64,000 nt of DNA from Enterocola sp045654205 (GTDB taxonomy: Bacteria; Bacteroidota; Bacteroidia; Bacteroidales; Paludibacteraceae), in NCBI GenBank assembly GCA_045654205.1, contig JAZOMZ010000028.1:84297-148296 (forward strand), read 5' to 3'. A program made the translations under genes and the position numbers. The notes under the pieces were generated by a model. It did no database searches, was not told the origin of the DNA, and saw only the letters and a program-made list of their open reading frames with translations. This document shows, in pieces, positions 1 through 9,700 of this stretch (position 1 is the stretch's first letter; every line of letters begins with the position of its first letter).

Positions 1-42
1 GGTAAGGATAGTTCTGAAATATTGTATATACTAACAAAATAG
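1..42 (+). CDS. C-terminal tail of an upstream gene (partial)
   Basis: Frame 1 is open from the window edge and ends at a TAG at 40-42, three bases before the ATG of the next gene. It encodes only 13 residues ending in Leu-Thr-Lys. The tight spacing suggests it is the end of the gene before the oxidoreductase in the same operon. Thirteen codons are too few to identify a family, and a chance open frame is possible. Confidence 0.35.
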   Translation, partial: GKDSSEILYILTK

Positions 43-45
43 GAT

Positions 46-1539
46 ATGAAACAATATGATGTTATAATAATAGGTGGTGGTTTGGGTGGCCTCTCTAGCG
101 GTGTAATGCTGAGCAAAGAAGGACTAAATGTATGTGTATTGGAACAACATAGTGTGATAGGTGGTTGCTTGCAGTCATTTTACAGAAATGGTCGTGTTCT
201 AGATACAGGAATGCACTATGTTGGAAGTTTGTCTGAGGGGCAAATTATGCACCAATATTTTAAGTATCTAGGTATAATGGATAAACTTAAACTGCATAAA
301 CTAGATGAAAATGGATTTGACCATTTCCATTTCAATGACGGTAGTAGCTATTCATATGCTATGGGTCATGAGAGATTTGTGGAGAAACTCTCTTTGCAGT
401 TTCCAGAAGAAAGAGAGGCAATAGTCTCTTTTACCAAGATGCTTAGTTCGTTTAGCGACCTTATTTCAAAAGATGTACTCAAGGAAGGGAAAATCTCTAG
501 TGGAGGTATAGAATTATTGTCTGTTTCTGCATATAATGAAATTGAAAAATATTTTAAGAATGAGAGATTGAAAAGTGTTTTGGGAGGAAATTGTGGACTA
601 TATGCAGGTGATAAACTTACCACATCTTTATATGAATATGGGGTGATAACAAATTCCAATATAGAAGGTGCATATTCTTTTGTAGATGGTTCTCAACAGA
701 TAGCAGATTTGCTAGTGGAGCAGATAAAACAAAACGGAGGTGAGGTGAGGCTTAATGCAAAGGTGTCAAAGATACATTTGGAATCAGATAAAGTAGAGTA
801 TATAGAGCTAGCATCTGGAGAGAGACTTTATTCAAAATGGACAATTTCGTCTTTGCACCCAGCAGTTACGTTCTCGTTACTAGAAAATAATACTATTTAT
901 AAAAAGGCATTCTTTACTAGAATTAATTCATTGCCAAATACATATGGTATATTTACCACATATCTTTTGCTTAAACCAAATACAGTTAAAAACTTGAATC
1001 AAAATCATTATATATTCAATCTTGATGATGTGTGGGAAACTGATACAGACTGTAGTAATTTTGAGATTTCAAGTTTAATGATGTCTATGCAAGCAAATAG
1101 TAGAAATGAATATACAGATGTTGTTACTCTTCTAGCTCCTATGAGGTTTAAGCATTGTTTGAAGTGGGAAGACTCAAAAGTAGGTGGTAGAGGTGAGTTT
1201 TACAAAGAATTCAAAGAAAAGTTTGCCGAGGCTACCATAGAAATTATGCATAAACATTTCCCTTATATCAAGGAAAATATAGAAAAAATCTATACCGCTA
1301 CTCCGCTTACATATCGAGATTATACTGCAACGCCAGGGGGTAGTGCATACGGCATTGTAAAGGATTGTAGAAACCCTATAGTAACATTAATGCCTGCTCA
1401 AACTAGAATTTCAAACCTATTGCTTGCAGGACAAAATCTTAATATTCACGGATGTTTGGGCACAACAATTTCGTCGGCAGTAACATGCTCAGAAATTTTA
1501 GGAATGGAATATTTATCAAAGAAAATAGGCAACGCCTAA
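46..1539 (+). CDS. CrtI/phytoene-desaturase-like FAD-dependent oxidoreductase
   Basis: A 497-residue flavoprotein. The N-terminus is a dinucleotide-binding strand followed by the GGGLGGL loop (residues 10-16) and a Glu ending the second strand, the classic FAD-binding Rossmann fold. The C-terminal LLLAGQNLNIHG segment (about 462-473) is the second FAD contact of the phytoene desaturase/retinol saturase superfamily. Members desaturate, saturate or isomerise polyene or lipid chains; the substrate cannot be read here. The gene lies 15 bp before a PaaK-like ligase and presumably shares its transcript, which suggests joint work on an acyl or aryl substrate (inference). There is no signal peptide, so it is probably cytosolic or membrane-peripheral. 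Confidence 0.8.
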   Translation: MKQYDVIIIGGGLGGLSSGVMLSKEGLNVCVLEQHSVIGGCLQSFYRNGRVLDTGMHYVGSLSEGQIMHQYFKYLGIMDKLKLHKLDENGFDHFHFNDGSSYSYAMGHERFVEKLSLQFPEEREAIVSFTKMLSSFSDLISKDVLKEGKISSGGIELLSVSAYNEIEKYFKNERLKSVLGGNCGLYAGDKLTTSLYEYGVITNSNIEGAYSFVDGSQQIADLLVEQIKQNGGEVRLNAKVSKIHLESDKVEYIELASGERLYSKWTISSLHPAVTFSLLENNTIYKKAFFTRINSLPNTYGIFTTYLLLKPNTVKNLNQNHYIFNLDDVWETDTDCSNFEISSLMMSMQANSRNEYTDVVTLLAPMRFKHCLKWEDSKVGGRGEFYKEFKEKFAEATIEIMHKHFPYIKENIEKIYTATPLTYRDYTATPGGSAYGIVKDCRNPIVTLMPAQTRISNLLLAGQNLNIHGCLGTTISSAVTCSEILGMEYLSKKIGNA

Positions 1540-1554
1540 TAATAAATAATTATT

Positions 1555-2850
1555 ATGATAAAAGATAGAAATCTTCATTACAAGAGTGCGGAAGAGATAA
1601 AAGCTTTTCAAGAGGAGAGATTGAGAGAAACATTGGCATACGTGTCAGAGCGTTCTACATTCTATAAAAGAATGTTTAAAGAGCATGGCATAGATGTGTC
1701 GCAAATAAACACAATAGAAGATTTACAAAAACTTCCAACTACTTCAAAACAAGATTTGCAATACTTCAATGACGATTTTTTGTGTGCAGATCTTGTGGAT
1801 GTGATAGATTATGTTACCACTTCTGGTACACTTGGCAATCCTGTCACTTTTGCCTTAACAGAAAACGACCTTCAGCGTTTGGCATATAATGAGGCAAGTT
1901 CGTTCTCTATTGCAGGCTTTAAGAAAGAAGACGTGATGCAACTAATGACTACTATCGACCGTCGTTTTATGGCTGGTTTAGCGTACTTTATGGGTGCACG
2001 CGAACTTGGCTGTGGCGTGGTGCGTGTGGGCAATGGTATTCCAGAACTTCAATGGGATACAATCAATAGAGTAAAATCTACAGTATGTATGGTGGTGCCT
2101 TCTTTCTTGATGAAGATGATTGAGTTTGCAGAAAATAATAATATTGACTACAACAATTCTTGCCTTAAAAAGGCTGTTTGTATAGGCGAAGCTTTACGTA
2201 CTCCAGATGGAGAATTAACTACGTTGGGAAAACGAATCAATGAAAAATGGCCTTCTTTAGAACTATATTCTACATACGCTTCTACAGAAATGCAAACTTC
2301 CTTTACAGAATGTGAAGCTCACAATGGTGGACATATTCCAGCTGATTTAATCATTGTTGAACTTCTAGACGAAAATAATAATCCTGTAAAAGATGGTGAG
2401 GTAGGAGAGGTGACAATCACAACTATTGGCGTGGAAGCAATGCCACTTGTACGTTTTAAAACAGGCGATATGTGCATTCGTTTTGCTCAGCCATGTAAAT
2501 GTGGTAGAAATAGTGCAAGATTGAGTTCTGTATTGGGCCGCAAGGGTCAAATGATTAAGTTCAAAGGTACTACAATCTACCCACCTATCTTGTTTGATAT
2601 TTTGGATAATATTTCAGATGTACAAAACTATATAGTAGAAGTATTTACAAATTCTCTTGGTACAGATCAAATTCAAATACGTATTGGTAGTGAAAATCGC
2701 TCAGATGCATTTGTAAAGCAAATTAAAGATATTTTCCGCTCAAAAGTGCGTGTTGCTCCAGATATTAAATTTGAATCTGTAGAACTTATTGCAAGCTTGC
2801 AATGTCCGCCAATGAGTCGTAAGGTAGTGAAGTTCTTCGACCTTCGATAA
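1555..2850 (+). CDS. PaaK-like adenylate-forming (phenylacetate-CoA ligase family) enzyme
   Basis: A 431-residue protein of the length usual for phenylacetate-CoA ligase/coenzyme F390 synthetase-like enzymes. The phosphate-binding loop TTSGTLGNP (about 88-96) and the adenine-side motif YSTYASTEM (about 240-248) are present, as is a C-terminal domain with GRKGQMIKFKG. Such enzymes activate a carboxylic acid as acyl-AMP and pass it to CoA or a carrier protein. Two Cys close together (PCKCGR, about 312-317) match the zinc-binding-like loop seen in some family members. It follows the CrtI-like gene and is terminated by the hairpin just downstream. Its substrate is unknown; phenylacetate catabolism is not suggested, because no paa genes are nearby. 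Confidence 0.8.
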   Translation: MIKDRNLHYKSAEEIKAFQEERLRETLAYVSERSTFYKRMFKEHGIDVSQINTIEDLQKLPTTSKQDLQYFNDDFLCADLVDVIDYVTTSGTLGNPVTFALTENDLQRLAYNEASSFSIAGFKKEDVMQLMTTIDRRFMAGLAYFMGARELGCGVVRVGNGIPELQWDTINRVKSTVCMVVPSFLMKMIEFAENNNIDYNNSCLKKAVCIGEALRTPDGELTTLGKRINEKWPSLELYSTYASTEMQTSFTECEAHNGGHIPADLIIVELLDENNNPVKDGEVGEVTITTIGVEAMPLVRFKTGDMCIRFAQPCKCGRNSARLSSVLGRKGQMIKFKGTTIYPPILFDILDNISDVQNYIVEVFTNSLGTDQIQIRIGSENRSDAFVKQIKDIFRSKVRVAPDIKFESVELIASLQCPPMSRKVVKFFDLR

Positions 2851-2860
2851 TAGAAAAACA

Positions 2861-2889
2861 AAAAAGAGACTCGTTTGAGTCTCTTTTTT
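2861..2889. terminator. Bidirectional rho-independent terminator
   Basis: A 12-bp stem (AAAAAGAGACTC pairing with GAGTCTCTTTTT) closes a GTTT loop. A-tracts on one side and T-tracts on the other let it work both for the PaaK-like gene (plus) and the tRNA-Phe (minus), which converge here. Confidence 0.85.
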
Positions 2890-2891
2890 TG

Positions 2892-2964
2892 TGGTGCCAC
2901 CAGGAATCGAACCGGGGACACAAGGATTTTCAGTCCTTTGCTCTACCAACTGAGCTATGGCACC
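2892..2964 (-). tRNA. tRNA-Phe (anticodon GAA)
   Basis: The minus strand folds into a complete 73-nt cloverleaf: 7-bp acceptor stem GGTGCCA/TGGCACC, D-arm GCTC-AGTTGGTA-GAGC, anticodon arm AAGGA-CTGAAAA-TCCTT with anticodon GAA, and T-arm CCCGG-TTCGATT-CCTGG. The discriminator base is A. The 3' CCA is not encoded. A strong promoter lies just upstream (2981-3011) and a terminator just downstream. Confidence 0.97.
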
Positions 2965-2980
2965 ATCGTTTTTGCGATTG

Positions 2981-3011
2981 CAAAGGTAAGACAATTTTTT
3001 AATTCACCAAA
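2981..3011 (-). promoter_or_regulatory. Bacteroidetes promoter of tRNA-Phe
   Basis: Read on the minus strand: TTTG (3008-3011), 19 nt, then TACCTTTG (2981-2988), an exact match to the TAnnTTTG -7 box. Transcription should start roughly at the first tRNA bases or slightly upstream. Confidence 0.75.
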
Positions 3012-3063
3012 ATTTTTAAGCAAAAATTCAATATATTTTTAAAAATATCTTCCAAAATCTTGT

Positions 3064-3414
3064 TTACCTCATGGTGTTTTCGGGTTTTATGGCATTAATA
3101 CAGCCTTCTTTACTGCCAAAACAGCCTGTTTCCATAGCTGCGGCAGTTACTCCCATTTGCTTAAATTGCTTCAAAAGGTTTGAAACTGTATTCTCTTCTG
3201 CAGAGAAAGTTACCACCACTGTTTGGTTTTTTAAGTTGGTTTCCACTTTCTTTACGCCAGCTTGCTTCTTAAGAGTTTTAGTAACCTCAGCCGATTTTGC
3301 CTTTGGCATTACCACAAGAAATGTGGTAGTAAGCATTACATCATCGTTTTTCTTTGCAAAAACAGGTGTTGTAATTAATAATATAGAGGTAAAAAGTATA
3401 ATTATCTTTTTCAT
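3064..3414 (-). CDS. Periplasmic small protein with HMA-like ferredoxin fold
   Basis: A 116-residue protein with a clear signal peptide (cleavage about residue 20, after VFA). The mature part alternates strand and helix in the way of heavy-metal-associated domains: a first strand (TTTFLVVMP), a helix rich in Lys, the phrase AGVKKVETNLKNQTVVVTF, then a second helix. The CxxC copper site of true HMA domains is missing, so metal binding by that site is unlikely; two Cys near the C-terminus (GCFGSKEGC) could form a disulfide or another site. It stands alone between the tRNA and the next divergent gene. The function is not known. Confidence 0.6.
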   Translation of the reverse strand: MKKIIILFTSILLITTPVFAKKNDDVMLTTTFLVVMPKAKSAEVTKTLKKQAGVKKVETNLKNQTVVVTFSAEENTVSNLLKQFKQMGVTAAAMETGCFGSKEGCINAIKPENTMR

Positions 3415-3442
3415 TTTAAGTTGTTGATAAGTTTTCGGTGTA

Positions 3443-3450
3443 CAAAAGTA
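3443..3450 (-). promoter_or_regulatory. -7 box of the HMA-like gene
   Basis: TACTTTTG on the minus strand matches TAnnTTTG and lies 28 nt upstream of the start codon. The -33 element is not clear. Confidence 0.5.
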
Positions 3451-3533
3451 ATATTTTTAGAAAAAAAGTAATGTGGATTTAACAAATATTTAATATTTTA
3501 GCAGAACCAAAATCAACCGAAAAATCAAATATT

Positions 3534-4160
3534 ATGAAAAAGAATAAATTAATTCTATGGCTAGTTGTAGCTATGTCTTTATTGCTTCCAACTACTTTGT
3601 GGGCGCAAGAAACAGGCGCAGAGTCTGCTGCTCAAACCACTACTACAACAACTAAAAAGCAAAGTTTCTTTAAACTTAGCAACATTACATACGGTGGTAA
3701 CTTTGGTTTTCACCTAGATTCATACCAATTCAATGTGTTGCTTATGCCAGAGGTGGGTTACAAACTTTTTCCACGTTGGAAAATATCTGTAGCTCCACTT
3801 TATAGCTATTATGGCTATATAAATAGTACTTATGATGCAGGTGAACATACACTAGGTGTGAGAGTTGGTACTACTTTTGACATTTTCAATGGTACCCGTT
3901 TCCCAAAGTTTAATATGTTTGTTTATGCAGGTTATCAATACGAGCACCACTGGGTTTCTGAATATGGTGGTAGTGAATACGATGCAAACTATTTCGATAT
4001 AGGGTTGGGTGCAAAATATAGAATTAGTTATAAAGCAAATGCTTATCTATTAGTGTCTTGGCACGCATTTGCCGAAGCACGCACAGGTGGTTTTAGAGTA
4101 GATACTGGTTGGTTTACAGACCCAATTCCAAGCATAACATTTGGTGTAGAAATCAATTAA
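3534..4160 (+). CDS. Small outer-membrane beta-barrel protein
   Basis: A 208-residue protein with a signal peptide cleaved near residue 25 (LWAQ|ETG), then a Thr-rich linker (TTTTTTK). The rest is alternating amphipathic strands rich in Tyr, Gly and Phe, ending in ITFGVEIN, as expected of an 8-10 stranded outer-membrane barrel. The family is not recognised, and the role (structural, adhesin, small porin) cannot be told. It is followed 42 bp later by the zinc-ribbon gene on the same strand. Confidence 0.65.
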   Translation: MKKNKLILWLVVAMSLLLPTTLWAQETGAESAAQTTTTTTKKQSFFKLSNITYGGNFGFHLDSYQFNVLLMPEVGYKLFPRWKISVAPLYSYYGYINSTYDAGEHTLGVRVGTTFDIFNGTRFPKFNMFVYAGYQYEHHWVSEYGGSEYDANYFDIGLGAKYRISYKANAYLLVSWHAFAEARTGGFRVDTGWFTDPIPSITFGVEIN

Positions 4161-4202
4161 AGTCAAACCTTGAATAACACTTTTTATTCAAAATTAAACA
4201 AT

Positions 4203-4517
4203 ATGTCTGAAGAAGAAGAATTAAAACCTCCATACGGAGAGCGTCCTATATATAAAACCCCAATGCTTAATAGTTTGATTAAGCGATCTGAAGATAGTGA
4301 GGTGAAATGCAAGATTTGCGGAGTGTCGCTTGCTGGTAGAATTATGCAGTCAACTCAATATACCTGCGACCATTGTGGCAGACGCTTTGATATGTGCCGC
4401 GACTGTGGCGTAACAGAATTTTGCCCAAATTGCGGTGGCTGGCTTCTTAATAGTTGGGAGCTCGAAGGCAAGTGGATTGAGAAAAAACTCCACAAGCCTC
4501 ATCATCATCACCATTAA
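4203..4517 (+). CDS. Zinc-ribbon protein with C-terminal oligo-His
   Basis: A 104-residue protein. I chose the ATG at 4203 (MSEEEELK) over an in-frame TTG at 4170 because the extra residues look like leader sequence. It carries four CxxC pairs (CKIC, CDHC, CRDC, CPNC) in about 50 residues, enough to bind two zinc ions, and it ends in five consecutive His. There is no signal peptide, so it is cytosolic. It may be a nucleic-acid or protein-binding ribbon; the function is unknown. A terminator follows at 4547. Confidence 0.65.
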   Translation: MSEEEELKPPYGERPIYKTPMLNSLIKRSEDSEVKCKICGVSLAGRIMQSTQYTCDHCGRRFDMCRDCGVTEFCPNCGGWLLNSWELEGKWIEKKLHKPHHHHH

Positions 4518-4546
4518 AAATCTTATCATTAGATAATAGTTATTGC

Positions 4547-4587
4547 AAGGACGCATGATTCTATAAAAAGGTTCATGCGTCCTTTTT
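4547..4587 (+). terminator. Rho-independent terminator
   Basis: A 12-bp perfect stem (AAGGACGCATGA / TCATGCGTCCTT) with a 14-nt loop is followed by a T-run. It ends the barrel/zinc-ribbon transcript. Confidence 0.85.
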
Positions 4588-4628
4588 ACGTACTTCTAGC
4601 AACAATTTTTAAGAAATTTATTCAATCG

Positions 4629-4660
4629 TTTGCATATTTTGTAACAATTTTGTAACTTTG
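4629..4660 (+). promoter_or_regulatory. Promoter of the 4.7-12.4 kb surface-protein operon
   Basis: TTTG at 4629-4632, 20 nt, TAACTTTG at 4653-4660: a full match to the Bacteroidetes -33/-7 consensus. Transcription should begin near 4667, giving a short leader before the ATG at 4695. Confidence 0.8.
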
Positions 4661-4694
4661 GACGCTTTTCTACTAGAAAATAAATATACAAAAT

Positions 4695-6704
4695 ATGAAA
4701 AAATTATTACTTCTTTTTAGTTTAATATTATATTCATTACTCACTGTTGCTCAAACAGTTAATGAAAACTTTACGCTAGAGGTGTTGCCTCAACGTACAG
4801 ACGATATGTTGGAATTTACGTTTAGTTACAAAAATGTAAATGATAATACAACATTTCAAATCTATAAATACCTAACAAACGACAAAACTGCTGGTGAACT
4901 TTCTGTGGAGTTTAAAGCTACCGAACGACTTGCAGAAGGTGTAACACCAAATGCGTCTGCCGTGTATTCGTGCTACCTTGATGGTTTGGATCTTACAGGT
5001 AATATTGTATACAAAGTTGGTGTTAAGGCGATACAAGAAACTATTTCTGGCGAAATCAAAGAAGAAATAGTTTATGTTTATCAACCAAATGGTCAGTTTA
5101 ATGGTGGCTCTAGAGCAGTTGACGAATTTGAAAATGCTACTGAGTATCGCTTTACATACGGTTTGCCAAATGCTCCAGTTCTTTCAGAAAAAAAATCTTC
5201 TTCTGTAAGATTAACTTGGTCTGCTCAATGTAATCATGGTACTCCTGAACTTTATACTATTTTTGATAGAAATTCAAATGTGGTAATAGCAACTACAACA
5301 GAAACTACATATGTAGTAACAAATCTGCTTGCAGGTCGAACTTACGACTTCTTTATTCGTGCATATAAAGATGGTAATTATTTGTCAACTTCTCTTAGTG
5401 CACTTTACACTCCAGAGAGTGTGGATTGTGTTACATTTATTAGTGGGGAACAAATAGATAGACAAGGGTTGTCGTTACAAATATTAGGTTATCAAGATGC
5501 ATATTTGGAGAATGCTGGATATGAATTGTATATGGGAGAAGAAATGGCAACAGATTATGGTTCTTCTCCTGGAGGTGACGTTATAGATTTTTATTTTGCA
5601 TCTAATATAGATACATCAAAAGAATTTAAACTAGTAACAAAAAATGCAAAAACAGGCAACAAAGCAATTGGCTTGTTTAAACTAAAAGCAGATGGTTCTG
5701 CTATTGATACTCAAAGTTGTGATATTGTTTTTGACTTGCATGTGACTCATGTTACTCAATATACTGTTACATTAGAATGGACAGATCCTGGTTTTACTGC
5801 GACAAAAGCAGCTATTGAAGTTATAAATTTGGACAAAGATCAAGAAGAGAAATATCCAGAAACTATAAAACTAGCAAATCCAAGAGTTAGTACATATACT
5901 GTCGGCAGTCTAGAACACTCAACCAATTATAAGTTTATATTGAAACTTTCTGATGATTATAATAATCAGGCAAAAGCAGAAGTAAAAACTAAAACAAAAG
6001 TGGGAAGTATTTGTGAGCTAGATGATGTTACATCTGTTTCTTGGCTTGGTTGTGATAAAAATGGTGAATTCTTGGCACCATACGATGTAGAATTCTATAC
6101 AGAGTATGAGAATAATAAACCAATAGTAACAGTTAGATTTAAACTAAATAGTGCCGATGAGATTAATAATGTTAAATTATATTACGCTCCAGATGGCAAT
6201 ATATTTACCACATTATTCAATATTAAGAGTCTTGATATGAAGAAAGGGGTAGATGGTTGGTACTCTGCATCATTTGATAAACTTAGTGGAGTGAGTAACA
6301 TGGATGATAGAAGATTCTATTTTTCTGTTGCAGTTACCCCTGCTAAACGTTGTAGTTATCTAACAAACTTTTATTTAATGAAACCAGTTGCTTATCAAGT
6401 TGGTGTGGGTTGTCAAGACGAAGAGGTCTTTACAATTATCTCTTTTGATAAGACCTATGAAGATCAGTCACAGTTTACACTTAAAACAAATGGTCGTATG
6501 GCATCTGTGGGGGTATTCCCAGAAGATGGATATATAGATGGTGAGTTTATTATCGAAAAACGTATGTTCTACAATAATTTTGACGATGCTCCTTCTGAAT
6601 TTACATTGGATATATCAGATTTCCCTGTTGGGAAATATTATATGCACATTCACGATGTGTATGGTGAAGCAGGAGATTTAAAATATTTATGGGCAATTTA
6701 TTAA
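4695..6704 (+). CDS. Secreted fibronectin type III-like repeat protein
   Basis: A 669-residue protein with a signal peptide ending near residue 20 (TVAQ). At least two FN3-like beta-sandwich units are visible: about 155-240 (SVRLTWSA ... LLAGRTYDFFIRAYKDG) and about 345-435 (YTVTLEWTD ... LEHSTNYKFILKLSD), each with the Trp and Tyr positions of the fold. A possible third domain sits near 470-560. The extreme C-terminus (KYLWAIY) does not look like a standard T9SS sorting domain, so the export route beyond the periplasm is unclear. It is the first gene of an operon with the giant beta-helix protein (19 bp gap) and the Cys-rich tail-anchored protein. Confidence 0.7.
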   Translation: MKKLLLLFSLILYSLLTVAQTVNENFTLEVLPQRTDDMLEFTFSYKNVNDNTTFQIYKYLTNDKTAGELSVEFKATERLAEGVTPNASAVYSCYLDGLDLTGNIVYKVGVKAIQETISGEIKEEIVYVYQPNGQFNGGSRAVDEFENATEYRFTYGLPNAPVLSEKKSSSVRLTWSAQCNHGTPELYTIFDRNSNVVIATTTETTYVVTNLLAGRTYDFFIRAYKDGNYLSTSLSALYTPESVDCVTFISGEQIDRQGLSLQILGYQDAYLENAGYELYMGEEMATDYGSSPGGDVIDFYFASNIDTSKEFKLVTKNAKTGNKAIGLFKLKADGSAIDTQSCDIVFDLHVTHVTQYTVTLEWTDPGFTATKAAIEVINLDKDQEEKYPETIKLANPRVSTYTVGSLEHSTNYKFILKLSDDYNNQAKAEVKTKTKVGSICELDDVTSVSWLGCDKNGEFLAPYDVEFYTEYENNKPIVTVRFKLNSADEINNVKLYYAPDGNIFTTLFNIKSLDMKKGVDGWYSASFDKLSGVSNMDDRRFYFSVAVTPAKRCSYLTNFYLMKPVAYQVGVGCQDEEVFTIISFDKTYEDQSQFTLKTNGRMASVGVFPEDGYIDGEFIIEKRMFYNNFDDAPSEFTLDISDFPVGKYYMHIHDVYGEAGDLKYLWAIY

Positions 6705-6723
6705 TGAGGAGGGGGAAAAGATT

Positions 6724-9700
6724 ATGAAAACAATGATGAATAAAATATTTGCATTTCTAGTAATTTGCTTTAGTTTGTCTACCTTTACAGTAAGTGCTGC
6801 AGATTTAGCTGCAAACCTAACTATTTATTTTGATGTAACAGAATTTGGAGATTTTTCAGGAAAGAAACTTCAATTAATGGTAGGTCATGGAACCTACTCT
6901 ATTACATACAAAATGAATAAGGTAGAAGGATATGATAACCTTTATAGTGTAAAGATTAGTGATGTTAATAGTGGGAATAAGTGGGGCGGTGCAACTCAAC
7001 TAGGTTTCATGGCAGCTGATGAAATTTGGGGCGCAGAAAGTAACGGTTCAAATAGTCAACCAAAAAATCGTATTAAATGGGCTCCAATATACACTGGTAT
7101 TTACAGTGTGTCAAGTACGCTGTCTGGAAATGTATTGTTTACAGGCAAGAATCCATTAAGTATTACTAAAAACTATGTTTTACCACCTAAATATTATGTT
7201 GCAGGAAATGGTGTTACGGGAAATCCATGGTGCAATGGAAATAATTGGACTATTTCTTCTGCTAATGAGATAAAAGACGGAGTTCTAAAATTTAGTTTAG
7301 TTCCTGCAGGAGAATATGAGTTTAAGGTGACTGATAACACCAATTGGTATGGTTATTATTCACATTTTAAAGCAGATAAAAGTACAAAATCTGATTTTAT
7401 CTCATATATTAATACAGCCGACGATAATATCAAGATAACAACAACAGCATGTTCTGATATTACAGTCAACTTTAATTCTACTTCAAAGGAAATTACCGTT
7501 GATGCAAAATTCTATGAGTCAAAATATTACCTTATGGGTGTAGATACAGATGGTAATGGAAAAAGCGATGACAACTGGGAGGTCGGTAGCAGCATTGAGT
7601 TGGTTGCACATCCAGACAAAGAAGGTGTGTTAATGTTACTAGATCAAAAAATAACCAAAGCTACTGATGCTTTCAAAATAGTAGAGAAAAGCGTATGCGG
7701 CGATGATTATTTTGCAAATGTAGTACATTCTACTATTCCTTTTTCTGGAGGAGGGTCAGGCTCTGCTGTGCCTAATATTGTTCTAGAAGATGGTATATAC
7801 GATTTTTATTTCAATGTAAAAACTGGAGAAATAGAAATTTATGGCAATCTTGACAATTACAGAACTATATATCTAGACCATAATGTATATAATAATAAGG
7901 ATGAATTAATCGGTACCTGGACTTCTGATAATGCTCGTATAGCATTATATTATTTCAATTCAACACGAAATGGATGGGTAAATGCAGCTAGATGTAATGA
8001 TGTATATTATGCTCAAATACCTGTAGATTGTGATGGTTATATATGGTGTAGAATGAATCCAAATTCAACAACAAATGGTTGGGAGGAAGATACTCAAGTT
8101 TGGAATAGAACTTCCGATATTACATACAATGCAGATAAGACTTTAACAAAGATAACAGGTTGGCAACAAGCAAATCATAAAGAAGTTGCTTACACTGGCA
8201 ATTGCGAAAAAGAAAATATAACTGTAGATTGTGAGTTTGCAGCGATAGATGGCGATACACTATATGTTACTATCGATAAATTCTCTGAACCAGATTATTG
8301 TAATTATAAGTTCACTTCATTTGAAGAAGCATTTGCAGTGTTAAAATTAAATCCAGCAATATGCACCGCAACAACTATTACTTATAACCAATTGGAAGAA
8401 GATGAAATTACACTAAAAATACCGATGGTGATGAACGTGGTGTTTGGTCCTGAGTCATATAAAGGTACTGAATATGTAGGAATGTCTGGAGGGCATATAG
8501 GTAATGCTCCTGCAATTTTCTTCCGTAATATAAATAAAAATGGTGGAGCAGAATTAATTGTTCGCACTGCAGATCCTAAAGGTAACCGTGCCGTGCTAGT
8601 TCACCCTGTAATTCGTCGTTCTAGAAATATTACTTTAAGCAACTTAGATATAATAAGTGATCCTGATTTGCGCGACAATGCTTTAGATATAGATACAGGA
8701 GAGGGTATTGATAATCTAGAGGGCTTAAACGCAGACTACAATATAGTTGAATTACCAGAAGTTGAAAGCAATATTACTCTTAAAAATTGTTATGTAGAAT
8801 CATACGGACGTAATGGTATCCATATAGTTGGTATAAAAGGTCTTCATGTAGAAAATAATGAGTTCTATACAAAATATGATTTCTCTGTAGATCAAACAGA
8901 AGGTGAAGACGTAGTCGATTGGGGTGGTACGATTAAATTCATTAACTGTACAGACGTTAAATTCCTACGTAACAATTCAGAAGGAACACTTGCTACCAGC
9001 TTCTTTATTCAAGGTTGTCAACGTATGCTTATTATGAACAACGTGTTCTGGAATGATAATACAGTAAAAGTTGCAAATCTTGATAATACTAACAGAACTG
9101 TAGCTAATGTTCGTTTAGTGAATTATGGAACAAAAGCAGCAGAACGCCCAGTTAAGAATATAGGTATTTATTACAATACATTCTTTATTAAAGACAACAA
9201 TGTAGGTGACGGAAGTTATGATCGCTTTGACTTCTTCCGTCTAGGAGGTTTGCAACAACCTGTTATTGCAAGTAACTTTGAGCCTAAAACCATTCGTTTC
9301 CAATACAATAACTGCTATAGTTATGATGATGATATAATTGGAAATAATGATAATGAAATCAATACTACAACCTTCTATTTGCAAGGAATAGGTAAGAGTG
9401 CAGATTGGTGCCAATGCTTCAAGTATAACAACTTCTGGAGTGCTTATGATAAAATAAATAAAAACATTTCTTCTGCTTTTGAGGTAGGAAAATTCTGTGT
9501 AGATGCAAATGAGACTTATAATGCATACATTGATGTTCCATCACAAGTATGTAAAACAGACCCAACTCGTCCTGCTTCATTAGTAGTAAAAGGTAAAGGT
9601 CTAAATGTAGGCACTGTAATATCAGAAGATGAGGATGTGTCAGAACAAGGCGCACACCTATTATTCAATGATAGATTAAATCCAGATAACGGAGTAAACT

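Noticed and set aside
3071..3427. 118-residue plus-strand open frame over the HMA-like gene
   Set aside because: Antisense shadow: the minus-strand frame has a clear signal peptide and a promoter, while this one has no family features.
4695..6704. T9SS sorting domain on the FN3-like protein
   Set aside because: The C-terminal 80 residues lack the turn and basic final strand seen in the neighbouring cargo.
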